From Onchidella celtica (taxonomy: Eukaryota; Mollusca; Gastropoda; Systellommatophora; Onchidiidae), in the NCBI GenBank assembly GCA_963931925.1, contig OZ007583.1, positions 16,624,548 through 16,688,547 of the forward strand: 64,000 bases of DNA. Direction: 5' to 3'. The notes below the pieces were generated by a model that saw nothing but the letters and a program-made list of their open reading frames with translations, had not been told where the DNA came from and did not search any database. Below are positions 47,398-60,355 of the stretch, one piece after another. The position numbers were made by a program, and so were the translations under genes. Position 1 is the first letter of the stretch, and every line of letters begins with the position of its first letter.

Positions 47398-49512
47398 AGA
47401 GGATCAATAAGCCAAAGAACACCAGCTCAAGTTCAACCTGGACAGTCTGAAGGACCCTACCATCGTTGAGTCCTTCCAAGCAACAATCGGAGGAAAATTT
47501 GGTGCATTGCTTGCAGGCGATGAAGATGCAGAGACAATGACCACCAGTTTCAATGAAATGATGTCGGAAACCGCAACTGAATTACTTGGCAAGCACCGCC
47601 AGAAGACACAACCGTGGGTCACAGACAAAATCCTGGATATGTGTGTGACAAACGAAGAGCTCTGAAAAAAGTCAGGAACATCACAAGAACATGGGAATAC
47701 AGAGAAATCAACAAAAGATCAGGAAAGACATGAACAAGGCAAAAGAAGAATGGATTGAGAAACAATGCACAGAAGTCGAAGAAAGCCTTACCAAGAACAA
47801 TAGTAGAAGAGCATACCAAGTTGTAAAAGAGCTCACACAAAGAAAACAGGCAAGAGTCAATAACATCAATGACAAAGACGGGAACTGCCTCACAGAAGAG
47901 AAGGCTATCATTGACAGATGGACAGAGTACTGTTCAGAGCTTTACAATCACCAGACACAAGGGGACCCCAACGTACTCACAAGTCAGGACTCGTCAAAGG
48001 AGGGCGATTTCCCTATCCTCCGCGAAGAAGTTGAGGCAGCAATCAAATCGATGAAAGACGGGAAAGCTGCAGGCATTGACAACATCCCAGCGGAGCTGAT
48101 CAAACACGGGGGGACAACAGTGATAGACATCCTCACAAGAATCTGCAACAGAATCTGGCAGACCGGAGAGTGGCCAACAAGTTGGACTCAGTCACTCATC
48201 ATTATGCTCCCCAAGAAAGGCAACCTACATCAATGCCAGAACTATCCAACGATCAGCCCCATAAGTCATGCCAGTAAAGTAATGTTGAAAGTCATCCTGA
48301 ACAGGCTGAAACCACAGGCGGAGGAGATCATCGCCGAAGAGCAGGCAGGTTTTCGCCCAAACAGAAGCACCACAGAACAGATATTCAACCTGCGAGTTCT
48401 GTGCGAGAAGTACAGCCAGCATTGACTTCAAGAAGGCGTTCGACCGGGTATGGCATGGCGCATTATGGGCCACGATGAAGAAATACAATATGGGACAAAA
48501 TCTCATCCAAATCACCAAGGAGCTATAGGCGAAAACCATCAGCGCAGTACTTGTCCAAGGTACGGTGGGAGAATGGTTTCATACCTCAGTGGGAGTCCGT
48601 CAAGGCTGTCTTTTGTCGCCGACACTGCTTAACATCTTCTTAAAGCGTATAATGACTGATGCCTTAGAAGAACACACTGGCACAGTCAGCATTGGAAGGC
48701 GGACAATCACCAATCTCAGGTTCGCCGACGACATCGATGGACTGGCAGGAAACGAACGGGAACTAGCCAATCTGGTGAACCTCCTGGGTAAAACATCCTC
48801 CAGATACGGCATAAAGATCAGTGCCGAGAAGACAAAGCTCATGACAAACAGTGCCCAGCCAAACACTACAAAAATCACAGTCAGTGGAAAAGAACTTGAG
48901 ACTGTTGACCACTTCAAGTACCTCGGAGCCATTATTAGTGAAGAAGGATCAAAGACCGAAATCCTCGCAAGAGCTGCACAAACAACAGCAGCATTGGCGA
49001 AGCTCAAGCCCATCTGGAGAGACCGAAACACCTCTCTCAGGTCCAAGGTCAACCTCCTGCATGCACTGGTCATCTCCATCTTCCTGTATGCATGCGAATC
49101 CTGGACACTGAATGCAGAGCTACAAAGGAAGATCCAGGCAGTGGAAATGAGATGCCTCAGAAGACTTCTTGGCATCTCATACACGGACCACATCACCAAC
49201 GAAGAAGTCCGACAAACTACCACCCGAAAAATAAGGCACTATGAAGACCTGCTGACCACAGTCAAGAAAGGGAAGCTCAGATGGTATGGGCATGTGACAA
49301 GATCAGATGGGCTCTCTGAGACCATACTACAAGGAACAGTGCAGGGGAAGAGAAGACGAGGCAGACCGAGGAAGAAATGGGCAGACAACATCGCAGAATG
49401 GACCAAGATGAGCTTTCCTGCAACCCAGACACTCGCCCACAACCGCCACAAATGGAGCCAGCTGGTGCAACGTTCATCACTGCAGCGCCCCTACGACCCC
49501 GGCGGGTTATAG
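47398..49512 (+). pseudogene. Second non-LTR retrotransposon reverse transcriptase, broken
   Basis: An upstream linker region (LKFNLDSLKDPTIVESFQA ...) is followed by the reverse transcriptase: GKAAGIDNIPAELIK, GFRPNRSTTEQIF, FIDFKKAFDRVWHG, GVRQGCLLSPTLLN, catalytic FADDIDG (48721-48741), HFKYLGAIIS, then a C-terminal KGKLRWYGHVTRS region ending RPYDPGGL. Damage includes a frameshift near 47642, a frameshift or deletion near 48421 (before FIDF) and an in-frame stop near 48526. The endonuclease is missing (5' truncated). It belongs to a different LINE family from the one at 29.3-31.7 kb. It lies just downstream of DUF229-B, where unit 1 has a minisatellite. Confidence 0.88.
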
Positions 49513-49537
49513 GATCAGTGACCAGTGACCAGTGATG
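49513..49537 (+). repeat. Short tandem 3' tail of the LINE relic
   Basis: gatcagtgaccagtgacc with further agtga-type units directly follows the stop codon and joins the common flank at tttttatata. Simple-repeat tails are typical of RTE/CR1-like elements. Confidence 0.6.
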
Positions 49538-50361
49538 TTTTTATATATATATATTTTTTTTGCAATACCAGTGTCTGTTCAACATTAGCTTTCATAAACA
49601 AGTGAAACAAAATCATTATGCGCCATTGTAATTGTTATTTGAACTGAACATGATAAAATTAAAGCAGTATTGTGAAACGTTCCCTCTTTTTTTTTTTTTG
49701 CTTTACTACGGTAAAAGTCTAAACTCAAATTACTCAACAAAACTGGTTGAGGGTAAATTTGTTTTCGAAAAATTGCCAGGAGTAAACTGGACGTAAACGG
49801 TTAGGAACCCTTGGTGTATGTGTTTGCATTATGAGTTTTTACTTATTCCACACTTGTGTCTTAAAATAACACAACCCTACACGATATTTAACCTCCGAAC
49901 TTTCAGAAATGAATAGTAACTAATTTCATCAACTTTTTGTTGTTATGTCATTTGAGAAAGCATATAATATTTTTTAGAATTATTTTCATATCTTTCTTAT
50001 TTATTAATCACACCTGGACACATGAAAGGCAGTCGACTGAATATTCAGATATATTTTAATAATTTTCGTGGGCGGTGACCTATATTTATTGACCTTCCCC
50101 TTGATTTTATGATTGTATGACCACCCAGCAGTAAACATCAGTCTTGGTAAACATGAAACAGATTGAAACAAGCTCCATAGTGCAAAGTATATTATAATTA
50201 TACGTATCATACAGACTCTTTAATCAACTTTAGGTGCATTGGATGGTTTTCCCACCCGCTGTGGAGACATGAAAATGAATAGATTGATCAAATGATTTTT
50301 TTTCGGCTTAAAGAGTTCCATGGACACCGGAAAGGCCGAAAGTAGAGATAAATGTTATTAC
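49538..50361. other. Non-coding duplicated interval
   Basis: Matches 12806-13652. No gene seen. Confidence 0.5.
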
Positions 50362-50754
50362 CAGCGTTGCTGGGCCATGGATTTTAAGGGTTACCTTGAG
50401 ATCTTGGCATTTTCTTGGGATTTCTTGGTGCTTTTGTGTAGTTCTTATTGTTTCTTGGTTTTAAAAAAGAGTCACAAAATTGCCATTTTTCTCATTCTGC
50501 CATGTGGGGCTTGAAAGGTGAATAAAGCCTATCGGGTTAAGAGGCAGTTTGAATTTGCTTGTTTATGAGGATTTTTTGGTCCATCCCCGAGCTAATCACT
50601 GCCTTCGTTTAGTTTTAATTCAGCGTATTGTGAAATTGTGAATTTTAGATGTATTTTTTTGTGTTGGTAAAATATCTTGGAATTTTTCTACCTCATTTTG
50701 GGATATTTTAAACCGGTTTCTTGGGATTTTTGAAAATCCTCACCGGCAACGCTG
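50362..50754. mobile_element. hAT-type MITE, unit 2
   Basis: The same insertion as 13653-14056: CAGCGTTGC...GGCAACGCTG, flanked by gttattac (50354-50361) and gttactac (50755-50762), one mismatch in the duplication. It is slightly shorter (393 bp). Confidence 0.8.
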
Positions 50755-51440
50755 GTTACTACCGTAAACCAGCGATAACACACGGTTTTGCAGACATGCA
50801 ACACCAGCGGTTTTCAGCGATATGGCAGATTAAAGGCTTACTTAATCACGATGCCAATTGTCTTCAATAAATGTTACAGTTAACCCTCCAGTGCCAGGCA
50901 TTCCATTGCAATGTATTACTTGATTCCCAATGTTCAAACACTTTTTATTAATTTTATTCCATTGAAACATATTTTTTTTGTGTGATAACAAATGATTTTC
51001 TTTCTTTTGCATTTTTTTTTTTTTTTTGGTCTATTTCAAATCAAGTTTACATTTTTCCGGCGTACAACTTACGACAGTTCATGTCTGGAAAATATACACA
51101 CATGCAGTATTGTTTTACTAACTGATGATGGGCAACTGCTTTGAAAATGTTTCTATTACACGGGATGTATGTTTGTAGAATTGTAACTTTTTTGTTGGCT
51201 ATGCAATACTGAACAAAGGATCGGAAATAAATCTTGTGATGGGTGAAATAAAAATGACTGCTGATTTGTTTTATGATACTGATTTTTTTAACACGGGGAT
51301 CACGAGCCTAATAGAACTGAAGAATAGGGCCGGATGTGTGTCTGTGTGTGTATGAGGATGGGTGGGTAGGTTCAAATCTTGACACTTTCTCAGATGATAT
51401 TCCACAGTGTCTCGGTGCATATGTGTATGTGTTCCCATAT

Positions 51441-51720
51441 CTGTATGTGTGTGCGTGAGAGAGCTAGAGAGAGAGTGAACGAGGGAGGGAGGGAGAGAGA
51501 GGGGAGAGCGAGAAAGGGGGAGGGAGAGAGGTGGCAGAGAGAGTGACAGAGAGAAGGAAATAGCGAGAGAGACGGGCAGAAGCAGACGGAGAGAGATGGA
51601 GAGAGAGAGAGGGAGAAAGAGAGGGAAAGAGAGAGGAGCAGAAAGAGATAGAGAGAAGGAGAGCTAGGGGAGAGAAGGAGAGAGAAATGGGGGGGGGGGA
51701 GGGGAGCAAATTGGCAACTT
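51441..51720. repeat. Degenerate GA-rich tract
   Basis: Purine-only runs with interruptions. Minus-strand frames here (Ser/Leu-rich) are artefacts of the repeat. Confidence 0.85.
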
Positions 51721-52425
51721 AGATGGGGGGAGAGAGTTCTCAAGTGCTCTGAAAAGGGTAGTGAAACAGTTTGAGTTTGGGTTGGACAGACCGTCCGCAC
51801 AACAATGGCCAATTTCTTTCTTTCTTTTTTTTTTTTTTAGTTAAATGTAGCCTGGTTTTCAGAACTTTCAATTAAAATTCCACAAAGAAAAATCTGGCTG
51901 TAAAGAAACCTGTACGAACTATTTTATCTGTACAGTTTAAAAAAAAACAAAAACAACAACTTTTGTATCGGTACAGATTGATCTAGTATGAACTTTGCAG
52001 GGAAGCAAAAGGTTGAAGACCCCTGTTTGGCTGAGAGAGTTGAGGTCTGTTCTAGAGACTACTGTACACACGTAGGCGCAACAGTGCTGCTGCTAGATCA
52101 CGATCGCTATCATCTCATTTCATAATCTACACACGTTTACTTTTCTAAAAATCCTTGTGGCAATTTGCATCTGTGAGCGGACCTTCCTTTTTGCTCCAGC
52201 CAGCTGTTACATTACTTGTTAATCTCTGCAGAGATAATATTGTGCATGTATAGTATACACCGCAAATTCATGAACAATCAAACCATCGAAGAGGAAAGAA
52301 CTAACCGACCTTAACACGTCAAGATACTTTGATAGACTTAATTCACATGGTCTGGAATAGAATGCTTCCCTGTGGGACTCAGTTTGCTTCATACTACTAT
52401 TTTTATAAAGGAAGTAAGGCCTCCA

Positions 52426-53165
52426 GTGTAATGATGAAAGGCATTTTAACCTCTGACACTTAAATTATACAAAATAATATATTACACATAGAAAGGTGTA
52501 CATGGGCATACTGTATTTTATGTTATAATATCAGTTTCCCACATTGGGTTTTTCCATTGGGATTTCCACCTACTGGGTGGTCCGTCTCACACACCCCGTC
52601 CCTCAAGGCCAAGGTCGCATAGGAGCGGTTATCTTACATAAGGATTCCGCCCACACGCCTGGCCTTTCCGGCCAGCTTGACCATCCTGGGTCTCGCCCAC
52701 TTGTTTGGCCATCCTTATAAAATGAGCAGGGGTGCACGTGAGTCAGTTAGTTAGATATCTCGGCCCTAGTTAGTTGTGTTTCGGTGTTAGTTACAATTTC
52801 AGCCTTAAAGAAAGTATCACTCTTGTTATGAACTGTAGTTACTAAATTTGTAGAGAATAAATTTAATGCCAAGCGAGTTGCTCAAAATTCTTGTATTTGT
52901 TTATTCTGTTCAAGAACATTTAAATCCTCTCTCGCATCACATTCAAAAGGTCTGGAGTTCGCTATATTTGTAATACTTTCGTTGACTTTGAGCCACAACT
53001 GAGTGGAACCAGAGAAAATGCTGTTATCGTATGTAGATCACCCATTTGAACAGAAGAAAGTGTTCCGAAATTTAAGCCGGAAAAAATATGACGTATTTTC
53101 TCCCAGTAGAATTAATTATTATGACATGAAATGCGCCTCAATTTACACATTGGTGATCGAAACTC
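52426..53165. repeat. Local duplication, copy a (interrupted by the solo LTR)
   Basis: It matches 53626-53955 at roughly 70-75%: catagaaag, gtgtac, ggcata, then ggtctggagttcgctat and tgagccacaactgag. The LTR at 52521-52941 is absent from copy b. Confidence 0.6.
52521..52941 (+). mobile_element. Probable solo LTR (421 bp)
   Basis: It starts TGTTATAATATC and ends CGCATCACA. A TATA box, cttataaaatgag, lies near 52713 and AATAAA at about 52856. The local duplicate at 53.7 kb lacks it (empty site). No exact 5-bp target duplication was found, so the ends are approximate. Confidence 0.5.
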
Positions 53166-53625
53166 CACTTTAAAATTCACAGTCCTGAATCGGCGGGACA
53201 TCTAGTGTATTCGAAAGCAATAGAGATCTGCATTTTATTTTCACAGGAGACTCAAAACATTTCGTTTCATGTTTTGTTCATTTTCTATTTTGAGATGACA
53301 AGAAGAAAGTATTGGTTATTCAGAATTATAACCCAGACAGAAAGATAGAATGATGGAACACGCAACATCTTATATGGGCATTTTTCAAATTTCAAAATAT
53401 GGACGCCAAAAGCGAAGTTGACCTGTATATTTTTTCGCAGGACCGCAAAGGGGGAAGGGGTGAACGTTCATTTACTGATCACGACGCAATTTGCATTAAT
53501 TCTGCCTGAAAAGAAACATGGCTGTCTGCGTCTTCTGAGCTACGTATAGGCCTAGGTCTAAACACCAAAACCCACCAGGTGAAATCTATGGTCAAAAGTT
53601 CTGCGTTGGTCGTTTTAGCCCTCCC

Positions 53626-53955
53626 AATGTAATCATGAAATAGCTTTTTAACAGCTGAGGCAAATAATTCTACAAAATATCATTATTATGCATAGAAAGA
53701 CGTAAAGGTGTACGTCGGCATATATTGTAGGTAAAAGGTCTTGAAATTCGCTACATTTTCAATATTTTCGTTGATTTTGAGCCACAACTGAGTTGAACAG
53801 AAGAAATATTAATATTGCCACATTCTGAGCCAGAAAAACAAAACAAAGCGCATTTCCTTCAAGTACCGGTAGAATTAAAAAGTTTGAGAGGGAATTTCGT
53901 TCTACGCCTCTATTTTCACATTGGTGATGGAAACTCAATCACATCTGTGTACTCC
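53626..53955. repeat. Local duplication, copy b
   Basis: Partner of 52426-53165 without the LTR. 53956-54647 shows nothing further that I recognise. Confidence 0.55.
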
Positions 53956-54868
53956 TCGAGTCAGCGGGCCAAGTAGTCATATTAAGGGACTTAACTACAT
54001 GTATTTCCTCTCTTGCTCCTGTTTCCAGGTTACATTTTTTGGGTGACGCTTAGATGATAGCGTGGGTCCGTCAGTTCCATCTAAGACTTCAAGACAGCAG
54101 GACGTGTTATTCTGTTCCGACTAAAAAGAACTTGTAAATATTTCAAGGGAGTTGTGAAGTGCAGGCTTTAATGTAGCAAGTGTGAATTCCTTTGGCTAAT
54201 TCACGTAAGTTTTACCCATTATTTTAGTTTTGGTATAATATAATTTTTAAATGATGTGAAATAATAATTGGATTATACTCGGAATTTTGATGAACTTTGT
54301 TCAGTTTGGTTAGGCAAACAGGCTATAAGCAGCTAACAGTTTATGGTAAAGTTTATCTTACTAAGTTTCTACCTTAGCACCTATCAGTATCCTGCAGAGA
54401 AAGAGTGTAAAGTTCTTAAAATGCTCTTAAAGCTAGCGCGCATGATTAGTTCATGTAAGTAAATGGAAACATGAGTGTAATTTATGACAGACTGATTTTA
54501 TGTGAAGTGCTAACAAATAGTAACTGGAGGGTGTGGTCTAAGTCCCGCTAATTGGATCAGAGATAGACAGATATCAATCTAGATCTTTATTCTTAACCTG
54601 CAGTAGTGTGCCATTCAGGCTCAACGTGTCCTTCTTAGACACAGAAAGAGAGAGAGAGTAACGGGCAAGAATTTTAACCAAGTTATTTCTTTACTTTAAC
54701 TTGTTCTTTTGTGGGTTTGTAAGGTTATTGTTGGATGATGATTATTTCTAGGTTCCTTTAATTCAGCATTGTGACTATGCTCTATGTGCAGATTTGTCTT
54801 GTGTGCCTTTTCGTCACATTTTATTGATACTGTATTCATTATGAATTTTATTATAATGAGCAGACCAG

Positions 54869-55070
54869 TTAAGATGGAGAGAGAGATGCGGGGTTTGCAA
54901 AGCGCGCGTGAGTAGGTCAAAGCAGACGCAAGCAGGCGTGATCACATGACTTCTGGTCAAGCGAGCGGACCAGTTAAGATGAAGAGAGAGGTGTTGGGTT
55001 TGCAAAGCGCGCGTGAGTAGGTCAAAGCAGATGCTAGCAGGCGTAATCACATGACTTCTGGTCAAGCGGG
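54869..55070. repeat. Minisatellite of about 105 bp, 2 copies, unit 2
   Basis: Counterpart of 14827-15125 with one repeat fewer. Repeats start at 54869 and 54974, and a gaccag insertion lengthens the period. Confidence 0.9.
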
Positions 55071-56779
55071 TCAAATCAAGACCGGGATTGGTCAACTAAT
55101 AGCTTCCGGAAACGGAAACTTGACTCGAACAACAATAACAAACCTGGCTGACTGTTTGTAAACACTAGCTACAACACGTAAACAGCATTTGAGATCTCAA
55201 ATATCAGAATTATACTAGAAGATGATGATTATTTACTTTAATTTCTTAATTTATATGTTTATTATAATGCCTCTTTGAATTAGCATATTCTCTAAATAGG
55301 TGTTAAGTTGATTTTCTTCTATTTGTACTGGTTAGGTTGGACTTAGAAACCTTTTTAGGGTCAAACCTTGAAATATAGATCTAGCTAGGTGTGCCCTTGG
55401 CAAATCAACTTTGGTTGTTGATAGGATGAATCATGAAGGGAAAGGCCTATGCTAGGTGTACGGATGCATCGTCTATGCATCAGTTGTCATGTTATGGGAA
55501 CCTTTGTAGGTGCTCATTGTCTGTTCTTTTGACATGCTGACAAATGTAATTTGTTGTAATGAAGGGATCAGATTCATTGACTTTACTCAATCATAGGGTT
55601 GTGGGTGTGGCTATCCCAGTAGACTTATATTATGTCATTATTATGATATTATCTTGTTGCATTATATAATTATGTTCACTGAATATGTGGGAATGTTTTA
55701 GGTATATCAGTATTGTTGGAGGTAATGCAAGTGGGTTGACTTGACTGTTCAGTCTTGTAGTTGTACCATGTAGTTGGGTTGGCTTTATGCCATGATTATC
55801 ATATCACCTGTAGTGGGAGATTATAACTTGCTATTGTGGATTGAGGCTCAGGTGTTGTCTTATCATGTGGGTTGGTCCACCTAGAGATCTATACTCCTAA
55901 TCCTATGACTTTATGAGTAAGGAGGTTGGTATACCCAGAGGATAGGAAAGGGATAAGTTTGGCTCTGAGTTGAGATAAGCCTGTGGCAGTATAGGCTGGG
56001 GCTTTTGTGTAATAATCTGTACATGTGGGGAATTGAGCTGGGTTAGCTAATGGGGTATCTAAGTTAATTAAGTTTGACTTAATGAGTAGATCCAGTTAGC
56101 TGTTGCTATCCTCTGCTAATTATGATAGTAATTGTTAATTAAGGGATCCTACTTTGTGCGTAGGTGGGCTAAGTAAGTAGACTGGATTGTCTCTTAAGCC
56201 ATCTGGCACGGGCAGTTCTGTGGTATGAATGTGTAGACTTAGCAGACTGTATTTTATTGTAGTTAAACTCTAGCTCATTCCATATAACTAGGATAGATTT
56301 GGTGAGTATCAGGTAAGCGTATCACATGTAAGGCTTACTGTTATCTTATCGGGAATCAAATTAAGTTTTCTTCCTGATTTAGAATAATGGCCGTTGTTAT
56401 AATATTTATAACGCGTGGGGTAGCCCTATGTCAGTCTACAGTTAATCCAAGGGAAGTAAACATGTTACTTTGCAGGCTAGCATCTTATACTCGAGTTGTC
56501 TCCCCTGGAGTACTCACATCGTAGGGTATTATTTCTATAAATTTGTCTCCATATTTTCACGGTTAACTTCACTGGTACATCACTGTTTGGTAGGCATACT
56601 GTTACTAGACCCTCCCCATATTTAGTTTACAATGTGAATATCATTATTATTAACTTTTATGTTTTCTTTTTGATGCATTTACTTATTTTATGATGTAATG
56701 ATTAACTGATGAGGCGTGCTTTTAATTACTTTTTTTTGGTTCTTTTTCAACGCGTCTATCGGTTGGATTTATTGTGCTG
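55071..56779. other. Non-coding duplicated interval
   Basis: Matches 15126-16840. The unit-1 open frame at 15461-15652 is broken here. Confidence 0.5.
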
Positions 56780-56880
56780 TTTATTGTGGTTTATTGTCTT
56801 GTTTGTTGTCTCGTAGTTTATTGTCTTGTGTTTATTGTCCTGTGTTTATTGTCTTGTGTTTATTGTCCTGTGTATTGTAG
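56780..56880. repeat. 14-bp minisatellite, unit 2
   Basis: Counterpart of 16841-16940. AATAAA follows at 56940-56945 after about 30 bp absent from unit 1. Confidence 0.8.
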
Positions 56881-56945
56881 TGTTTTATCGTGTATTGTAT
56901 GGTTGCTTTTATTATTTGTTATTTTTTTCTTTTCTTTTCAATAAA

Positions 56946-58147
56946 ATTATTGTCCTCTCATAACCTGATAGTTTTGTTTTGTATGTTTGACTGTGTGAGA
57001 TAGATAGGGAGACCGCTTGTTCCGTCCTGTAACAGTTGTATTAGATTAGTGATTGGAAATAGCGAAAAACTTTTAGTGCGATTGTCATATCAAACACAAA
57101 ATATGAAAAGAAGTTGAATAAACTTTCAACATGCAATCTTATAACATTTGTTACAGTTTTGCTCAGTTTTTCACTTCAAACATTCAGGTATGACCTAAGC
57201 TAAAGACAGAAGCTACACAGCAAACAAAGAAGCAATCCTAAATAAAACGTTTAGCTACATCAGCACGAAAAAGTTCTGGTCGACCAGTCAACAAAACCAT
57301 TGTGCTGAAAGTTGATGTGATTTTTCATCACAATGAAGTGATTCAGATAACATGCAATAATTCATATGTGACTCATGGAATTTAATTTTTCTTCAAGTGT
57401 TTGCTAATAGAAATGAAAATATCGTTTTCTTCTAACAGTAACAGATATGCATCAACGAAAAATGATTTTGTGTTGATGTACATAATTGTGTGGAGTCTGT
57501 GCAAATGATTTCAAATAAAATAAAACAGGCGATACATTTGCGATATTTTTCCAACATAATATAATTCAGTGTTGTTCTAGTTATATACACAAAAAAAAAG
57601 TCTTCACTGTTAAGTCATGCAAATATGACACAATTTCTTGGGACTAGAAAATTCAACCATGGGAAATCATTGACACAGTTGTGTAAGATTAAAATGCATG
57701 TCTAATAAATATATCCAGCTGGGCACCAAGTAAGGGGTAAAACAGATCAAGGCTGGCATACGCACCAGACCTGTGGTTCGCCACCATAAATTTTGCTTTA
57801 CACTGGCACAATAGGTGTCATGATCAAAATGTAATTGGTACATGCTCGGTGGTGAAAGGGAAATAACCCAATTAATATAATAGGGAGTGAAGAAGTAGAA
57901 CATGTGTGTATTACGTCATTTGTGCCTTGGTGGATAAGCGGGGTTCTCGTCTCGTCAGGTTAGCACAAAGGGTACAACAGGATAGCGGAGATGGGTACAA
58001 AGGAAATAGGATATCGCTGATAATTTTATTAATAGACGAGAACAAGTCAGCAAGAATATATACTAGGGGAGATGGTGGATATTTAGATAAAAAGATAATA
58101 GGGCATTAATGAAAATTGATGCCCCGTGTTGTAATTGTAGTGGGGAC
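56946..58147. other. Near-identical non-coding block
   Basis: Matches 16978-18179. Confidence 0.5.
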
Positions 58148-58155
58148 TATATAAA
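58148..58155 (+). promoter_or_regulatory. TATA box of a candidate promoter, unit 2
   Basis: TATATAAA, counterpart of 18180-18187 with the same downstream context. Confidence 0.45.
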
Positions 58156-58342
58156 CGTGAAGTCAGTTGGAGTATTAATCAGTAAGGCAGAAAAGAGCGG
58201 TTAATATACGGCCGCGGGTGAAACTACTTCTTTAATTCCAAGCAGACTATCCCACTGCGAAGGAGTCAGTGTGATTCTACTTGAACGAATCGTTTACCCA
58301 CGATATGACTAGATGTGGATCTAGCCATTTAGATCTATCCAT

Positions 58343-58409
58343 ATGGCTGTTTTGAAATTAAACAAAGCTCTTGTTGAATGTTTCCTGGCTTCACGAGCCA
58401 GGGAAAATG
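58343..58409 (+). CDS. Candidate short first coding exon, unit 2
   Basis: Identical to 18375-18441, including the donor gtgagt at 58410. Unrecognised; no next exon found. Confidence 0.25.
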
Positions 58410-60355
58410 GTGAGTGCAGTTATCGAAGAAATATCTCTTGATGACAATGGATAAGAAGACGAAGAGTGTGGCATTTATCCGTTAGAAGAGTATTGATGAA
58501 TCTACCAGGAGTGGAAGGGCGAAGAATGCAAGATTCAAAGTTAAACTGTCAGCTAGAGCTACAACTACATTTAATGTATGAGATATAACTGTGATTGAAT
58601 TGTCTGGGTGAGGCTGGGAGTTGCCAGCCCATCCTAGAGTTTTGTTTAACTGTGCCGACGTTACCTTGGCGAGCTAGGCCAGCTATAAATTTTATGAGAT
58701 AGTCTGAGGTCTCCAGAGACTATGTCAATTGTAATACGGTAAACAGTCCAGATCTTGGAAATAGAAATAATTAGTTAGATAATTAGCTGGAATTGAAGTT
58801 AAATGATATTATGAGAAACCAAGACTTATAATGAAATATTATTGATTTTGGATTTTATGATGTTGATTTTCATCCTTACTACATGAATAGATCTAGTCGA
58901 AATTGTTAGGGAACTAACGTAATTAAAGTGTGGCCCTGCAGGCCTGATTGATGAAATTTATTCAGTTTGTTTTTTAGTATTTGGCGTGGTCTGGGAGTGA
59001 GGGTTAAATTCTAGTATTAATAATATGCAGACGAACAAATCACAATATAACATATTAAAATACCAACACTTCCATTCATAACGTCTGGAGGGGACACCGT
59101 AAAGAACCTTTAATATCTTACCCTAACTTAACATTTAGATAGGGCCTAGGGACACTCTAAAAGAATTTAAGGTAGTAAGGAGACAGCTATTATTTAAAGG
59201 AGGTATAATATAATAAATAAGATGATATAGATCTAATAAATTGTCTGAAAAGGGACAGTATTTCTTAACATATATGGAGAGATCTAGATCTATCTAGTTG
59301 TAGACTTGTAAGCTACCCGCTGCATCCCACTTGGTCTGGTGTCAGAAGTGCCTATCACCCCTTATGACCAATACTTTTTTCAAAACAGTATACTTCCCAT
59401 ATAATAATATGCAGTTAACAGTGTTGGTAAGTTGGTCCCTTTTACAGGAAAGAAAATCTGACAATAACCTTCTGTTCCTTCAATGAGACTATCCTGTTTC
59501 ACTGAAATATCTATAGTATAAAAATACAAGAGTTCGTAGCTTATTACGGGGTTCAAGTGACACATTCAGTGAACAAAAATCTTGTCACAGAACAACGGAA
59601 TTATTGTCTATGCATTCAGCTCTGCTTTGTTGTGAACTCCAAATTTCACACTACTAAACTTTTTAACCCCTGTCCATATTCATGGCTTTCATTCTAGTAT
59701 AAATCAATTCTACATTCCAAATGGGAAACAAATATGCCTAACAACCAAAATTTCCCCCACTTCTTGTAAAGACATGAGAAATAAAACCAAAATATTCATG
59801 AAGTTTTTGGCCACCGTGATTTTTGGCTGGAGATTGCTAAATATCTCCAGTGAAGGAAAGCAGTTTTACAAAACGGCGTCAGCAGCCCCGGGGAAATATG
59901 TGAGAAATTCAAGTTCTGAGCACAGATTTCATCAACATAGAATTAAATAGAGATGGAGACAAGGAGAAAAATAATCTGCTGTGTAGTGTCTACGCATTAT
60001 CTGGATTTGGAAGCTGGTGCCTTCCATACAGTATGTATGCTGGACTTTGGCAAGTTTTCACCCCTTCTCCCCCTGCATTATGCTTTTCACACACCCACCC
60101 CCCTCTGTATGAGTATACAGCCATTAGAATGGTGAATGTCCACAAGAAGGCCTTGATGTCCTTCAATGACTTTAAATGGCATTTTGCATAGACTATTTGA
60201 CTGTTTCGTTATAAACATGATTTTCATAAAAAGCAAGTTTAATTAAGAAATCAAATTGTTTAATTCATTATTTTACTACAACCGAAAAGTGTACAATGAA
60301 CCCCCTCCACTTCCATGTATGCATTTTGTACACTAGAGCGCACACCCGTCCAGCA
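58410..60355. other. Near-identical non-coding block
   Basis: Matches 18442-20389, including the TGGTGTCAGAAGTG word (59337-59350). Confidence 0.45.

Larger units (their letters stand above)
51187..54647. other. Unit-2-specific 3.5-kb block
   Basis: It lies between attgtaa and the short GA run before agtaacggg, where unit 1 has only (GA)n (14494-14612). It contains a GA-rich degenerate tract, a solo LTR and a local duplication (listed separately). I see no gene and no terminal repeats for the whole block. Unit 1 may have lost it or unit 2 gained it. Confidence 0.6.

Noticed and set aside
48600-49223. 207-codon minus-strand frame (and others opposite both reverse transcriptases)
   Set aside because: Antisense shadow of the coding LINE frame.
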